DNA of 64,000 bases, from the NCBI GenBank assembly GCA_023846275.1, contig JAIUJO010000092.1:30001-94000 (forward strand). Reading direction: 5' to 3'. Every line of letters starts with the position of its first letter. The first letter of the stretch is position 1. Positions 26,107 through 39,400 of this stretch are shown here, in pieces. The stretch is from Vanilla planifolia. Taxonomy: Eukaryota; Streptophyta; Magnoliopsida; Asparagales; Orchidaceae. The notes beneath the pieces were generated by a model, which saw only the letters and a program-made list of their open reading frames with translations, did not search any database and was not told where the DNA came from. A program made the position numbers and the translations under genes.

Positions 26107-29100
26107 TTTTAATAAAATTGATTTAAAATAATCTAAAATGAAAAACTTAATGTGATGAAAACATCAAACAAGCAAAGATTAAGAGTTTCATAGAAATACT
26201 ACCGAATCAAAGCAAAATGTTTGAAGAAATGAGATATTGTTTTTTGAAAATTGAATTCCATGATACTACAGGTATCGTGTGTAAACTCTTAAAATTGAAA
26301 ATGTGATAAATTGAAGCAATGTATTATAACTAAATTAAATTTATAGCTTCATAATAAATAATCAAATCAAAGCATAACATTTATAGAAATAAGAAAAATT
26401 GTGTAAGAAACTCATATTAAAAGTTACATAGTAGATCAAGTGCAATATCCATACTTATATATAAGATATGAATAAAATGTCTTGCACACTATGCTAAATG
26501 TTAGAAAAAAATTAAAAAATATAAAAAATAATATTTTAAATTAGATAGAACTCATTGACATTATTAAAATGACATTTACTTCATATAGATTGACCTCATT
26601 TGGAATTACTATGAATTACCAAAATAAATAAGCATACGTAAAATAAATTATTATTTTAATATTAAGTAAATATGTATTGTACTTGAAATGAGAGAAATCA
26701 AAATAATATTTATTAAAAAATCAAATTTATATGAATGTCAAACAAGAAGACATTTAGAGCTACATAGTAATATATCCAAATCAAAATATAAAACTTTATG
26801 AAATAAGATAATTTGTATGAGAAAGTTACATTCTAAGATTCTAAAGAGATTGAGTGTAAAATCCTTGATCGTTAAAGCTTGTACAAATTGAAATAATCAG
26901 TTAAGAGTATAAAAAACTCAAGAAAAAATATCTAAAAAGATAAAAAAGAATATTTAAGTTACGATGATTTTTTTGTCTTAATTTGACATCCACTAGAGTT
27001 ATTATGTATTACCAAAAAATAAGTACAAATAATTACAAATTATAAATTTAATATTTAGTAAATATATATTGATGCTAAAATGTGACAAATATAAGAAATG
27101 TAACATAAAAAATTCAAAGTGTTGATATTTTGACAAGAAAAGAGATTTAGAGTAACATTGTAATATAACCAAATCAAACTAAAAATTTGAAAAAAGAGAT
27201 AAATTTTATTGTAAAGTTGAACTTCAAATTAGTATAAAGATTGAGTGCAACATAATTGAATGATAAATAAGGTACAAAAAAAATATCTTATTAAGAATGA
27301 CAAAAGACCAAAAAATTAAATTTTTAAAAATATAGAAATGAATATCTAATTCTAAAAATCTCATTAACATAAGTTCAACAATCTTACTTTCATCCCAACT
27401 AGACTATGATAGGAATTACTACGAACTAAGAAATTTAATATTCATGAATAATAATAAATTATTACTTCAATATTAAATAAATATATATATTAAAGCTAAA
27501 ATAAGAGCAATTAAAGCAATGTAATATAACAAAATTAAAGTCATAAAGAAGTGATAAGGGCTTTAAAGTTAAGAAGTAATACATAGAAAAAAAAATAAAA
27601 AACTTTCATAAAATGAGATAAGTTATAAGAGAGTTTCATTATATAATGCTAACGAGATTGATTGCAACATTCTCAATTATCAAATCAGGTAAGAATCAAA
27701 ATTTCTCATAATATATTTAGAATTATTCAAAATTTAAAAAATTAAATAGCATAAATAATAAAAAAAACATTATTTTTATTTTGGATAAATATATATTACT
27801 TTTAAAAAGAGATAAATTGAAGCATGTACAACAACCAAATTAGAGCAAGGTAATTATTACACTTGACAAGAACTATAGTTACATAGTAATATAACCAAAT
27901 CAAAGTGAAAACTATGAAGAAATATGATAACTTATGTGAGAAATGTTCTCTCAAAGACAGAAAGAGGATTGAATGCAACAACTCAATTTGCAAATAAGTT
28001 ACAAATCAAAATATCTCATAAAGTATGCCAAAAATACAAGAAAATAAAATATACTAAAATATAAAAATGAATATATAAATAAATATATATCAAAGATAAA
28101 TATTGTAAATTAAAATAATGTAATATAATAAACTAAAATTTATATAATTATAGTTTAAAAAAGGCAAGTTGCATATGAATATTACACTCTTTTATATTAA
28201 GGACATCGAGTGCAATATCCTTGATCCTTAATTCTAGTACAAGTTGAAATGTAACACAGAACATGCTAAAACAAGGGAAAAGTAAATATTAAAAAAAATA
28301 TGCAAATGAATTTTTTTAATTTGATGGAGCCTATTGAGAAGAGCACAATGGCACTTGTTTGCTGCTGATCAAACCACATTTGAAATTACTATGAATTAGC
28401 ATTATAAGTAAGCTTAAAAATATAAATTACTATTATTTTGTTCAGTATACATTAAAGTTGAAATAAGATAAATATAAGAAATGTTATATTATAAAATCAA
28501 AGTGATATAAAAGTCAGGTAATAGGAGATTTAAAGAGACAAAAATATATAACCAAATCAAAGGAAAAAATGTGAAAAATGAGATAACTTATTTGGGAAAA
28601 TTGCATTCCAAGATACTAAAAAGTTTAAGTGTAACAATGTTAATGGTCAAATCTGGAATAAATTGAAGTGATCAATAAAGCCTACTAAAATCATAGAAAA
28701 TAAAATATTTAAAAATGTAGAAGTGAATATTTAAATGGATAGAACTTCTCCATATGAGTCCAATGATGTTTGTTTCATCTCAATTAGATCATATTTTAAA
28801 TTAATATAAAATTACCAAAATAAATAAGCATAAAAAACAATAACTTATTTTTAAAATTTTAATTAAATATATATTAAAATAAAAATGAGATAAAATAAAG
28901 CAACATGATATAACCCAATTGAGATGATGTGAAAGTCATGAAATATAAGATTTACAGTTTCATAGTAATATACCAAAATCAAAACAAAAAATGTAAAGAA
29001 ATGCGATTAATTTTGAGGGGAATGTTTATTCCATGATATTAAAGAGAATGAGTGTAATATCCTCAATCATCAAATTAAGTGTGAATTAAAATATGTAGTA

Positions 29101-31221
29101 AAACATTACAAAATAATAAAAGAAATATTTAGAAATATATAAATAAATATTTAATTTATAGAGCATGTCTACACAAGTCCAATGATACTTGTTTCATCTT
29201 GATTAGACTAAATTTAGAATTATTATGAATTAATGAAATAAATAATAATAAATAAGAATAAATTATTATTTAAGAAATAAAAGAATATATATTAAACCTA
29301 CAATATGATAATTTGACATAATATAATATAAAAAAATCAATGTAATGTAAAGGTCGCATGATAAGAGATTTATAGTTACAAAGTAATATATCTAAATAAA
29401 AGCAAAGATTTTTAAAAAATGAAATAAATTTATAAGAGTTGTATTCTAAGATACTGAGAAGATTAAGTATAATAAGATCATTTCTCAAACCTAAAATGTA
29501 CCAAAATATCCCAAAATTTTTCCAAAATAAGAAAAATAAAATATTTAAAATATGTATAAATTAATATTTAACTACATAAATGTGATCAAGATGAATCCTA
29601 TAATGCCTATTTTTTCTTGATGAGACCTTGCTTGGAATTACTTTGAATTACCAAAATTAATAGACATAAATAATATTAAACTACTATTTTGTTATTAAGT
29701 AAATAGATATTAAATCTGAAAAAATATTTTGAAGCAATGTTGTATCACAAAATCTAGGTGATATAATTATATAGTGAAACTAAAATGATACAAATATAAG
29801 CAATTTAACTAACTAAATCAAAGGTATGAAATTATCACATGAGAGGAGATTTGAAGTTTGATAGTAGTCTAACCAAATTAAAATAAAAAATTTTAAGAAA
29901 TGAGATAAATTATATAAGAAAATTGAATTCCAAGTTATTATGGACATCAAATGTAACAACTTTGAAAAAAAATTAAATGTGAATTAAAATGTCATTAAGC
30001 ATGCCAAACCATAAAAAATAAAATATTTAAAAATATAAAACTTAATATCTAATTTCATAACACTTTATTGAGATGTGTTCAATGACATCTATCCCATCCT
30101 GGTTGAACTAGGTTTTGAATTGCTTTCAATTTAAAAAGTAAGTATGCATTAGAAATAAGATATTATTTCAATATTAAGTAAATATATATTAAATATAAAA
30201 TAAGTTAAATTAAATCAATGTAATATATAACCAGATCATAGCAATATGAAGGTGACAACAGATAAGATTTTGATTTATGTGTTAATATATCCAAATATGA
30301 GCAAAAACATTGAAGAAATGAGACAAATATTACTTAAGAATTGTATTCTAAAATTCTAAAGAGATTGAGTGTACCAAACTTGATTATCAAATAAGATATA
30401 AATAAAAATATCTCATAATTAATGCACACCAAATATATAAAAAATAACATATTTAGAAATGTTAAAAAGAATATTGTATCAGATAGAGGTCATTAAGTAG
30501 TCTAACAAAGCTTATTTTATCTTGATCAAATATTGTTATGAATTTCTATGAATTACAAAATTAAATAAGTATAAATAATAATAAATGTTTACTTTAATAT
30601 AAAGTAAATACATATTAAAGCATAAATGAGATGAGTTCAAGTAATGTAATATAGAAAAATAAAAGTAATATAATGGTCACATAAGAGGTGAATTAGAGAT
30701 TCATAGTAAAATATTCAAATCAAAGAGAAATATTTGAAGAAATAAGATCAGTTCTTTGCTAGAGTTGCACTCAAAGGTATCAAGAAGATTAAGTAGGATA
30801 TCCTCAATCATTAAATTGGATACCATTCTAAATGACCCATAAACCAAGCCATAAAAAGGGGAAAAAATCTTAAAAGTATGAAAATAAATTAGTTTTTTCT
30901 TAAATGGACATCATTTGGAATTATTATGAATTATTATAAAACATAAGTGTAAATAATAATAAATTACTTTTTCTATGTTAAGTAAATAAGTTTAAATTCA
31001 TACATAAGTAGATTTGTAGTTTCAAAGAATTATAACCAAATGAAATTGAAAAAATTTTAACAATGAGCTTAATTGTACAAGAAAGCTTCATTCCATGATT
31101 CTAAGTAATCTGAGTGTGATATCATCGTTTGACAAATTTGCAAAGAATTGAGATAACTCATTAAGCCTAATAAAATAATAAAAACTAAAGTGTTTAAAAA
31201 ATATTAAAAATAAAATATTTA

Positions 31222-31296
31222 ATTAGACAAGGCATGTTAAGAAGAGTCTAATGATCTATAAATTGTTTAAATCAGAACTCATTAGACAAGGCATGT
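31222..31296 (+). repeat. 59-bp-spaced duplication at right satellite/TG junction
   Basis: ATTAGACAAGGCATGT occurs at 31222 in ordinary satellite context and again at 31281, only about 15 bases before GTGTGTGTG begins. The last piece of satellite has been duplicated at the join, as at the left junction. Confidence 0.85.
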
Positions 31297-32151
31297 GCTT
31301 GATTATGAAGGTGTGTGTGTATAATGGTGTGCATGTGTGTGTGTGTGTGTGCTTGTGTTTATATGTGTTTTTGGGTGTGTGTGCGAGTGTACGAATCTGT
31401 ATATACGTGTATGCATATGTCTGCATATGTGCATCTAGGTGTTCTAGTGCAAGTGTAAGCATCTGTGCATGCACATAAGTGTATGCATGTGTGTGTGAGT
31501 GTGCGTGTGTGTGTGTGTTTTTGTGTCTATTTCTGTGCATGTGCATATGTGTGTTCGTGTATGAGTTTCTTTGCATGTGATTGTGTGGTGTATGTGTGTG
31601 TCCATGCATGTATCCTTGTGTCTACATGTGGCTCAATGTGTGTTATTATGCATGTGTCATTGTGCAAGTGTTTGTCTGTATGTGCATTCATGCACACATG
31701 TATGAATATGTCTGTGTGTGCATGTGTGTATGTGCATGCATGTGTGTGTTTTTGTGTATGTGTGTGTGCTTACATGTGTGCAAGCATGTGTTTGAATGGA
31801 TTATTTGTGTGTTTGCCCATGGATGTGTATATGTGTGTGTGTGTGTTTGTGTATATGCATGTATAAAGGTATGTGTATGCATGCGTGCGTGCGTGCATGG
31901 GTGTGTGTACTCAAAGACATGTTTGTGCATGCTTGTGTGTGTGGGTTTTGATGCATTTTTATGTGCTTGTGCGTACGTTTGTGTGTGTGTGTGTTAGTGC
32001 ATGTGTGTGTATGTGTCTTTACATGCATATGTGGATGTGTGCATACTTGTTTATGTGTGTGTGTGTGTATGTGTGCATGCATCTTTTTGCTGTGCATGTG
32101 TGTATGTGCATCCACACATATGTGTTTATTTGTGCATGCATGAGTATGTGT

Positions 32152-32171
32152 GTTTGTTTGTTTGTTTGTGC
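32152..32171. repeat. (TTTG)n tetranucleotide run
   Basis: Four consecutive TTTG units interrupt the dinucleotide alternation. It is a small microsatellite seed within the TG array. Confidence 0.9.
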
Positions 32172-34559
32172 ATGTCTATGAGCATGTATGCATGTGTGTG
32201 TTTGTGCATGTTTATATGGGTTCTTATGTTTGTATGTGTCTACATGCATCTATGTGCATGCTTGTGTGTGTATGTGTGCACATGCTTGCACATTTATATA
32301 TGTGCTTATACATGTGTGTGGTCATGCGTGCATCCTTGTGTGCATGTTTTTGTGTGTGCATCATGTGTGTATTTTTTGTGTGTGCATGTGTGCATTAGTG
32401 CTTGTTGGTCTGTGTGCAGGTGTATGAATGTGGACATATGTGGGTCATACGTGTATGTGTATGTGTGTGTCAATTTGTTTTTTTGCTTGTGTGGTTATGT
32501 GTGCATATGCTTTCATGTGCACATGTGAGTTTGTGCATATACTTATGCTTGCATGTTCATTGGCATGTGTGTGCATGTGCATATGCATGCATGTGTGCGT
32601 GGGGTACATTCATTTGTTTGTGTGTATGTGAGTGTGCATGGCATGTGTGTGCATGAGTGCACCTATGTGTGCATGTGTATGGGGGGCATGTTTGTGTGCA
32701 TGTGGGTGTGTGGGCATGCATGTGTGTGACTGTGGGTGAATGCATGTGCATATGCATGTGAGTTTGCATGTATACATGCATGTGTGTGTGTGTATTTCTA
32801 TGTGCACATGTTATTGTGTGTGCTTGCAAATATGCATGTGTGTGTGGATGCACATTTTTGTGCATACATATTTATGTGTGTGCATCTTTATGTGTGTCTA
32901 AGCATTTGGACATGTATGTATGCATGTGTGATTTAGTGCACGTGCATGCATGTGTATGCATGTGTGTGTGCATCCATGTGGTTGTGTACACGTATGTGTG
33001 TGTGCGTGTGCTTATGTATGGGTCTGTGGTTACTTGTGCGTGAAGATATATGTGAATGGTTGTGTACGTGCTTTTATGTATGTGTCTATGTCTACTTTTG
33101 TGCACATACATCCATGAGTGTATATGTACCTTTGTGAAAGTGTTCATACATGTTTGTGTTTGTGTGAGGGTGTGTGATATGGTGTCTTTGTGTGTGTGTT
33201 TGTGTGTTCATGCTTGCATGAGTATGTGTGCACAAAACCACATCCAAGTGCGTATTTTTGTATACATGCATGTGTGTGTTCCTTGGTGTGTGTGTGTGCA
33301 TGTGTGTTTGTGTTAATGTATTTCTTTATGCATGTGTGTGCGTGCAAGCGTTTATGTGTTATTTCGTGCATGAGTGTGTGCATATGTGTGTTTTTGCATG
33401 CATGGGTATGTCTATGTATGTGTGTTTTTGTGCATGTGTGTGGAATTACATATATGCACATGTGCATGCATATGTGTGTATTTGCATGTGTATGTGTGTG
33501 AGTGCACGTGTAGGTGTGTTGTGTGTGTGTGAGTATATTTTTGTAAGTGCACGCGTCCATGCGCTTATGTGTGTGCATGATGCTTGTGTAGGTGTGCATG
33601 AATAAAATGTAGGCATAGTTTTGTGTGTGTTCGTGAGTGTATATGTGTGTCTGTATGTTTTTGTATGCTTTTATGCATGCATGTGAGCCTCTAGATGCAT
33701 GTGTGTTGGGTGTGTGTCTGTGTTTTTGTGTGTGCATGTCTTAAGGTGCATGCATATGATTGTGTGGCTATGTATTTTGTATTGTTTTGTGTGTGTGTTT
33801 GTGTGAATGCCTATGCTTATGCATGTGTTCTTGCATATGTGTTTGTCCATATGTGTTTGTGCATGTGTGTTCATGCATGTGTGTGTGCATGAGTGTGTGT
33901 GTGTGTGTGCTTATGTGTGGGAGTCCATATGTATGTGTGCATGTGTGTGTATGTACATGTGTGCCTATGTCTATGCATGTGTCTGTGTCTTTGCATGTGT
34001 ATATTACTGGGAGCATGTGTGTATTTGCTGAGTGTGTGCATGTTGGTACATGCATGTATGTGTGGGTGCTTGTGCATGTGTATACATGGAATCACATCTG
34101 TGTGTGTTTGTGTGCATGCATGTTTGTGAATGTGTGTTTGGGTGTTAGCATGTGCACATGTGTGTGGGTGCATGTATGTGCATGCATGTATGTGTAGGAG
34201 AGTGTGCATGTGCATCTTTTTGTATATCAATGTGTGTGTACGTGCATGTGCATATGTTTTTTCTTTGTGTATGTGTGTGTATGTCTACATGTACAGATGT
34301 TCACATGTCTATCTATGCATGTGGTTTTAGATGTTTGTGTGTATGCATGAATGCATGCTCATGTGTGCATGTGCATGTCTATTTGTGTACATTGAGCTGA
34401 TTGTGCATATGTGGTTTTGCTGTATGGGTTTATGAGCATCTGTGTGTATGTGTGTGTGGCCATGAGTGTATATAGGTGTGGATGTGTGTAACTATGCTTG
34501 TGCATATATGTTTATATATAAAGGGGTGTGTGTGTGTGTGCATGTCTGTGTAGGTGTGT

Positions 34560-34830
34560 GTGTGTTTGTGAGTGTGCATGCATTTGAGCACGTGTGTGTG
34601 TGTGTGCTTGTCTACATGTTTACATATATGTATGTGTGTGCATGTGCTTACTTTGCAAGCTTGTGTGTTTATTTGTGCATCCATGCCCATGTGTGTGTTT
34701 ATGTGTGGGATTATGTGCACATGCACACATGTGTTTGTTCATGTGTGTGTGTGTTTGAACATGTATTTTTATGCATTTGTGTGTTGTGCAACCATGTGTG
34801 TGCATCTATGTATGTGTATGTGTTCTGATG
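34560..34830 (+). repeat. Possible old duplicate, copy 1
   Basis: GTGCTTACTTTGCA at 34644 and a later GTTGTGCA at 34783, preceded by ATGTATTTTTATGCATTTG, have matching counterparts in the same order at 36263 and 36370. The offset is 1619 then 1587 bp. The text between is only loosely alike, so this is a weak call. Confidence 0.35.
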
Positions 34831-36179
34831 AGTGTACATGTGCGTGCATGTGTGGGCGCAATTCTAAGGTTGTGTGCATGTGTTTGCATGTGTGTGGGTT
34901 CTTGTGTGTGTAAGTGTCCTTTTGTGTGTGCTCATGTGCTCATGCCTACATGTGTTTGTTTATGGGTCCATGTGTGTACAGGAGTTTGCTTACATGCATG
35001 TGTGTAGGGGTTAGTGTGTAGCTATGTGTGTGTGTGTGTTTATGTGTGTGTGTATGTGTGAGGGGGTGTAGGTGTATGTGTGGTTGTGGGTGTATGCAAG
35101 TGTGTACATGTTTGTGTTTATGTGTATGCATGTTTATGTGTGTGTGTGTGTGTTTGTGCATGTTTGTGTGCATTTGTATACACTTGTATGCCTATGGGTA
35201 AGCAAGTACTTTTGTACATTTGTGCATGCATGTTTTCGTGTACACATGTGTGTGTGTGTGCACGTTCATATTTGTGTGTGTGTGTGTGCATGATTGTGTG
35301 TACGTGTGCATGTGCATGTGTTTGCTTGCATATGCATGTGCATGCGTTTCAATGCTGGTTATTGTGTGCGTGTCCATGCATGCATGCATGTATTTATGTT
35401 GGTTTGTGCATTCGTGGCTATGTTCTTGTGTGTAGATGTGCATGTGTGTGTATGTGCATGTAGCGTGAACATGTCTATTTGTGTGCATGCATGTGTGTGC
35501 ATGATTATGTGTGTATGCACATGCATGGTTTTGTGTGTGCATGTGCATGAAAAAGTCTATCTGTGCCTTTTTGTGTGTGTATATACATGTGTGATTGTGT
35601 ATGTGTGTGTGTATATGGATGTGTGTTTTGTGTGTGATGGTGTGTGCATTTGTGCATGCGTGTGTGTGTGTATGTATTTTTGGGTTATCCTTCTATTTGT
35701 GGTTGCATTTGTTCATGTGTGAGTGAGTTCATTAACATGCATGCTCATGTTTTTTTTCTTGTGATTATGAGTGTGGATGCATGTGGGTGATTGTGTGATT
35801 GCTAATGTGTGTGTGTGAGAGAGAGTGTGTGTGCATGGGTATGTTTGTGTGTGTTCATGTGAATGTTTGTGTGTGTGACATATGTGCATGTGTACATGTA
35901 TGTGTGTGTCTATCTACATGTTCATATATGTATGTGTTTATCTATACATATGGCTATATGTGTGCGTGTGTGTGCATGCATGCTTGTGCATGTGCACACA
36001 TGTGTGTGTGCTTCTGTGTTTATGTGTGTGGGTGTTATTATACATGTGTTGTTTTTTTTGTGTTTTATATGCAAATGTGTGTTTGTGTGTGCATTGGCAT
36101 GAGTATGTATAGGCGTGCGTGTGCTTGCCTATGCATGTGTTTGTCTATGAAGGTGTGTATGTCTGCACATTTATGTGTA

Positions 36180-36410
36180 CAAGTGTGTTTGTCTGTGTGT
36201 GCGTCTGTATGTATGTGTGTAGGCATGTGTGCTTGTTTACATGTGTGTGTGTGGGTGTGTCTGTGCTTACTTTGCATGCATGAGTATGTGCATGCCTGTG
36301 TACATGCGCATGCATGTTCTTATGTAAATGTGCGTGTGTTTGCAAATGTATTCTTATGTAATTGTGTGTGTTGTGCATACATGTGTTCATGTATGTACAT
36401 TTGTCTATGT
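36180..36410 (+). repeat. Possible old duplicate, copy 2
   Basis: This is the partner of 34560-34830: GTGCTTACTTTGCA at 36263, ATGTATTCTTATGTAATTG near 36346 and GTTGTGCA at 36370. It could also be chance similarity within low-complexity sequence. Confidence 0.35.
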
Positions 36411-39400
36411 GTATGTGTGTGTGTGCCTAGGTGTGTGCATGTACCTGCATGTGTGTGCACAATTGTGTGCATGAGTCTATGTGTGTGCTTGGGTGTGCTT
36501 GTGCATGTGCTTATGTGTTCTTATGTGTGCATGTGCAAGTGTGTCTTTGTTGGTGCTTCTGTGTGTAGGTGTGTGGTTACGTGTATGTGTGTAGGTGTGT
36601 GTGTGGATGTGTGCATGCACATATTTAGCTCTCTGTGTATAAGTAAATGTTAGTGTGTGTGCAAGCATGTGTTTGTTTGTGTGTGGTTATGTTCTTATGT
36701 GTGTTTGAGTGTATCTGTGTGTGTGTGTGCATATGCAGGTGTGTACTTTAGTATGTGTACATGCTTATGTGCATGTGTGTGTGTAAGTGTATACATGTCT
36801 GTGCAAATGTGTGTTTGTTTCATGACTATGCCTGTGCTTGTGTGTGTGCATGCTTGTTCATATGTGTGTGTGTGCTTGGGCATGTCTACATGCATGTCTG
36901 CACGAGTGTGTGATTGTTTGTCCACGTGCATTGCATGCATGTGTATGTGTGTGTGTTTATGCATGAGTATTTTTGGGATACGCATGTCTTGATGTTTATA
37001 CATGCATGCATTTGTGCATATGTGCACACACCTGTGCATGTTTGCATGCATGCCTATGTGCATGTGTATGCATATGTGTATATGCATGTATGTGTGCATG
37101 TGTGTGGACATTTAGGTGCATTCCTACATATGTGTGTAGGTCTATGTGTGTGTGTGTATTTGTTTGTTTATGCATGTGCATGTGTGCATATGTACACATG
37201 TGCATGTATTTTTCTACATAAGTTGTTACATGTGTGCATAAGCATGTATGCTTATACATGTTTGTGTCTATGTATATGGAGATGTGTAAGCATACGTATG
37301 TATATGCATGTTTGTGTGTGCATATGTGTCAGCGTGTGGTGTATGCATACGTGTGTGTAAGTGGGTGTGTGTGTTTACACACATGTGTATGTGTGTGCAT
37401 GTTTGTCTTCATGTGTGCACATATATGCTTGTGTACATGAGTCATCGTGTGTGTTTGCATGTGTGTCAATGTGGATAATTTTGTGCATCTGTGCATGTGT
37501 GTGCATGACCATGTGTGTGAGTGCATGCATGCTTTTTAGTGTGTGCATATGTATGTTTCTGCATGCATATACTTGTGCATGTTTTTGTTGGTGTGTGCAT
37601 GTTTACATGTGTATGTATGTGCATGTGTGTGTGTGTCTATGTGCATGTGCATGCATCTATGTGTGTGTGTGTGTGTTTTTTGTGTATGATTGTGTGGATA
37701 TTCATGGGTGCATGTGCATGTGTCAGTGTTCTTGTGTGTGTGTGTGCTTGTTTGTGTGTATTAGTGTGTGCATGTGTGCTTGTCCACGAGCATTCATGTG
37801 CGTGTGTGCATGCATCCATGTATGTGTGTGTGTGTATATTTGTGTGCATGTATGTGTGTATGCTTATAAGCACACTCATTGACATATGTGTGTTATGTGT
37901 GAGTGTGTGCATGTAAGCTTGTGTAGGAGTGTGTGTGTGTGTGAGTGTGAGTGTGTCTGCGTATGTGTGCATGCACGAATGTTTGTATACTTGGTTTTGT
38001 TTTTATGCATATGTGTGAGCATGTTTGTGTATAAGAGAGTACATATGCATGTGCAAGTGTGTTTTTATGTGTATGTGTGTGTGCCAGTGCATATATGTAT
38101 ATGTGTGTTTATATGTGTGTTTATCCATCTGTATGTATAGCTAAACATGTGCATGACTACATGTGTGTGTGTGTGCATGTGTCATGTATATGCATGTGTA
38201 TATATGTGTGTGTGAATGTGTTCATGGGTTTTTTGCGTGAACATGCATGCATGCATCTATGTGTGGGTGTGTGTGGTTATGTGTTTTGGGGAGTGTGTGT
38301 GTGTGTGTGCGAGCCTACAGAGGTATGTGCATCAGTATGGGCATTTGTTTTTGAAGGCACATGTGCACATGTGCATTTGGGCAAGTGCGTGTGAGTGTTC
38401 GTATGTGTGCTTGTGTGTGTGTGTGTGCTTGTGTGTATGTGTGTGCATATGTGCTAGTGAGTCTCTACATGTGTGTCTAATCACATGCATGTGCATATGT
38501 GGGTGCATGTGTACATGTGTGTGTGAGCATGCATGTATGTGCATGTGTGTGTTTGTATGGACATGCATTCATGTGTGTGTCTACAGGCATATATGCATGT
38601 TGATGTGTGTGGGCATGTGTGTATCTTTGTGTGCATATGCTTGTGTGTGCATGATCATGTATGTGCTTGTTTGTCTATGCATGTATGTATCTGAGCATGT
38701 TTGTGTGTTTGCCTACTGTTGTGTGTGCATGTCTAGATGCATGTGTATGCAGGGGGTTCAACGCATGCTTTTTGTGCTTGTGTGTACACATGTGAGCTTC
38801 TGTGCATGTGTGTGTGCATGTGCATGAGAGTGTGTGTGTGTGTATAGTATGTCTATGCACATGCATATATCTAGGAGTGTTCATATCTCTCTGTGTATGT
38901 GTGCATGTCCATATGTATCTGTGAGTTTATATTTTTTTTATGTGCATGGATGTATGCATGATGTGTATGTGTTTGTGTGTATGAGTGTTTGTGAGCATGC
39001 ATGCATGTACACGTGTCTGTCTGTGAGTGCTCGTGTGTGTGTGTGCGTATGAGTACATAAATTCACACATGCATGTGTCTGTATACATGCATATGTCAAT
39101 GTGTATGCACATGTGTGTGTCTACGTATGTGTGTATGCATGTCCATTTGTTTGTGTGTGTGTGTATGTGGGTGTGAGTATGTGCATGTGAGTATATGTGC
39201 ATGCAAGTGTGCATGTGTGTACATTCGTGTGTGTGTGTGTCAAGTGTGTGAGTGCATGCATGTGATTTTTTGTTTATGTATGTGTGCATCAATGTGTTTG
39301 GATGCATGTATGTTTGTATATGTTTGTGTTTCTTTGTGTGGATATGCATGTTTGCATACACATGCATATGCTTTGTGGTTAAGTATGTGTATGTGTGTGC

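Larger units (their letters stand above)
24121..31310 (+). repeat. AT-rich ~415-bp satellite, block 3
   Basis: The same satellite resumes in the same orientation, with landmarks near 24124, 24600, 25036, 25600, 26640, 27050, 27460, 27768, 28430, 28850, 29265, 29690, 30165, 30590 and 30970. Most spacings are near 415-425 bp. A rearranged short stretch lies near 25330-25450. No gene is visible. The block ends at the TG array near 31300. Confidence 0.9.

Noticed and set aside
4094..30000. Short AT-rich open frames of 60-76 codons, such as 4094-4315, 11969-12199 and 24310-24525, as small genes
   Set aside because: They recur on the minus strand of the satellite, encode Phe/Ile/Leu/Tyr-rich strings, and are not conserved between monomers.
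1765..31310. Centromeric satellite
   Set aside because: Higher-order structure and retrotransposon insertion fit, but nothing in the sequence alone shows centromere function; histone mapping or cytology would be needed.
35799..36653. 284-codon plus-strand open frame
   Set aside because: Same compositional artefact of the TG array; cysteine-rich only because TGT and TGC are frequent.
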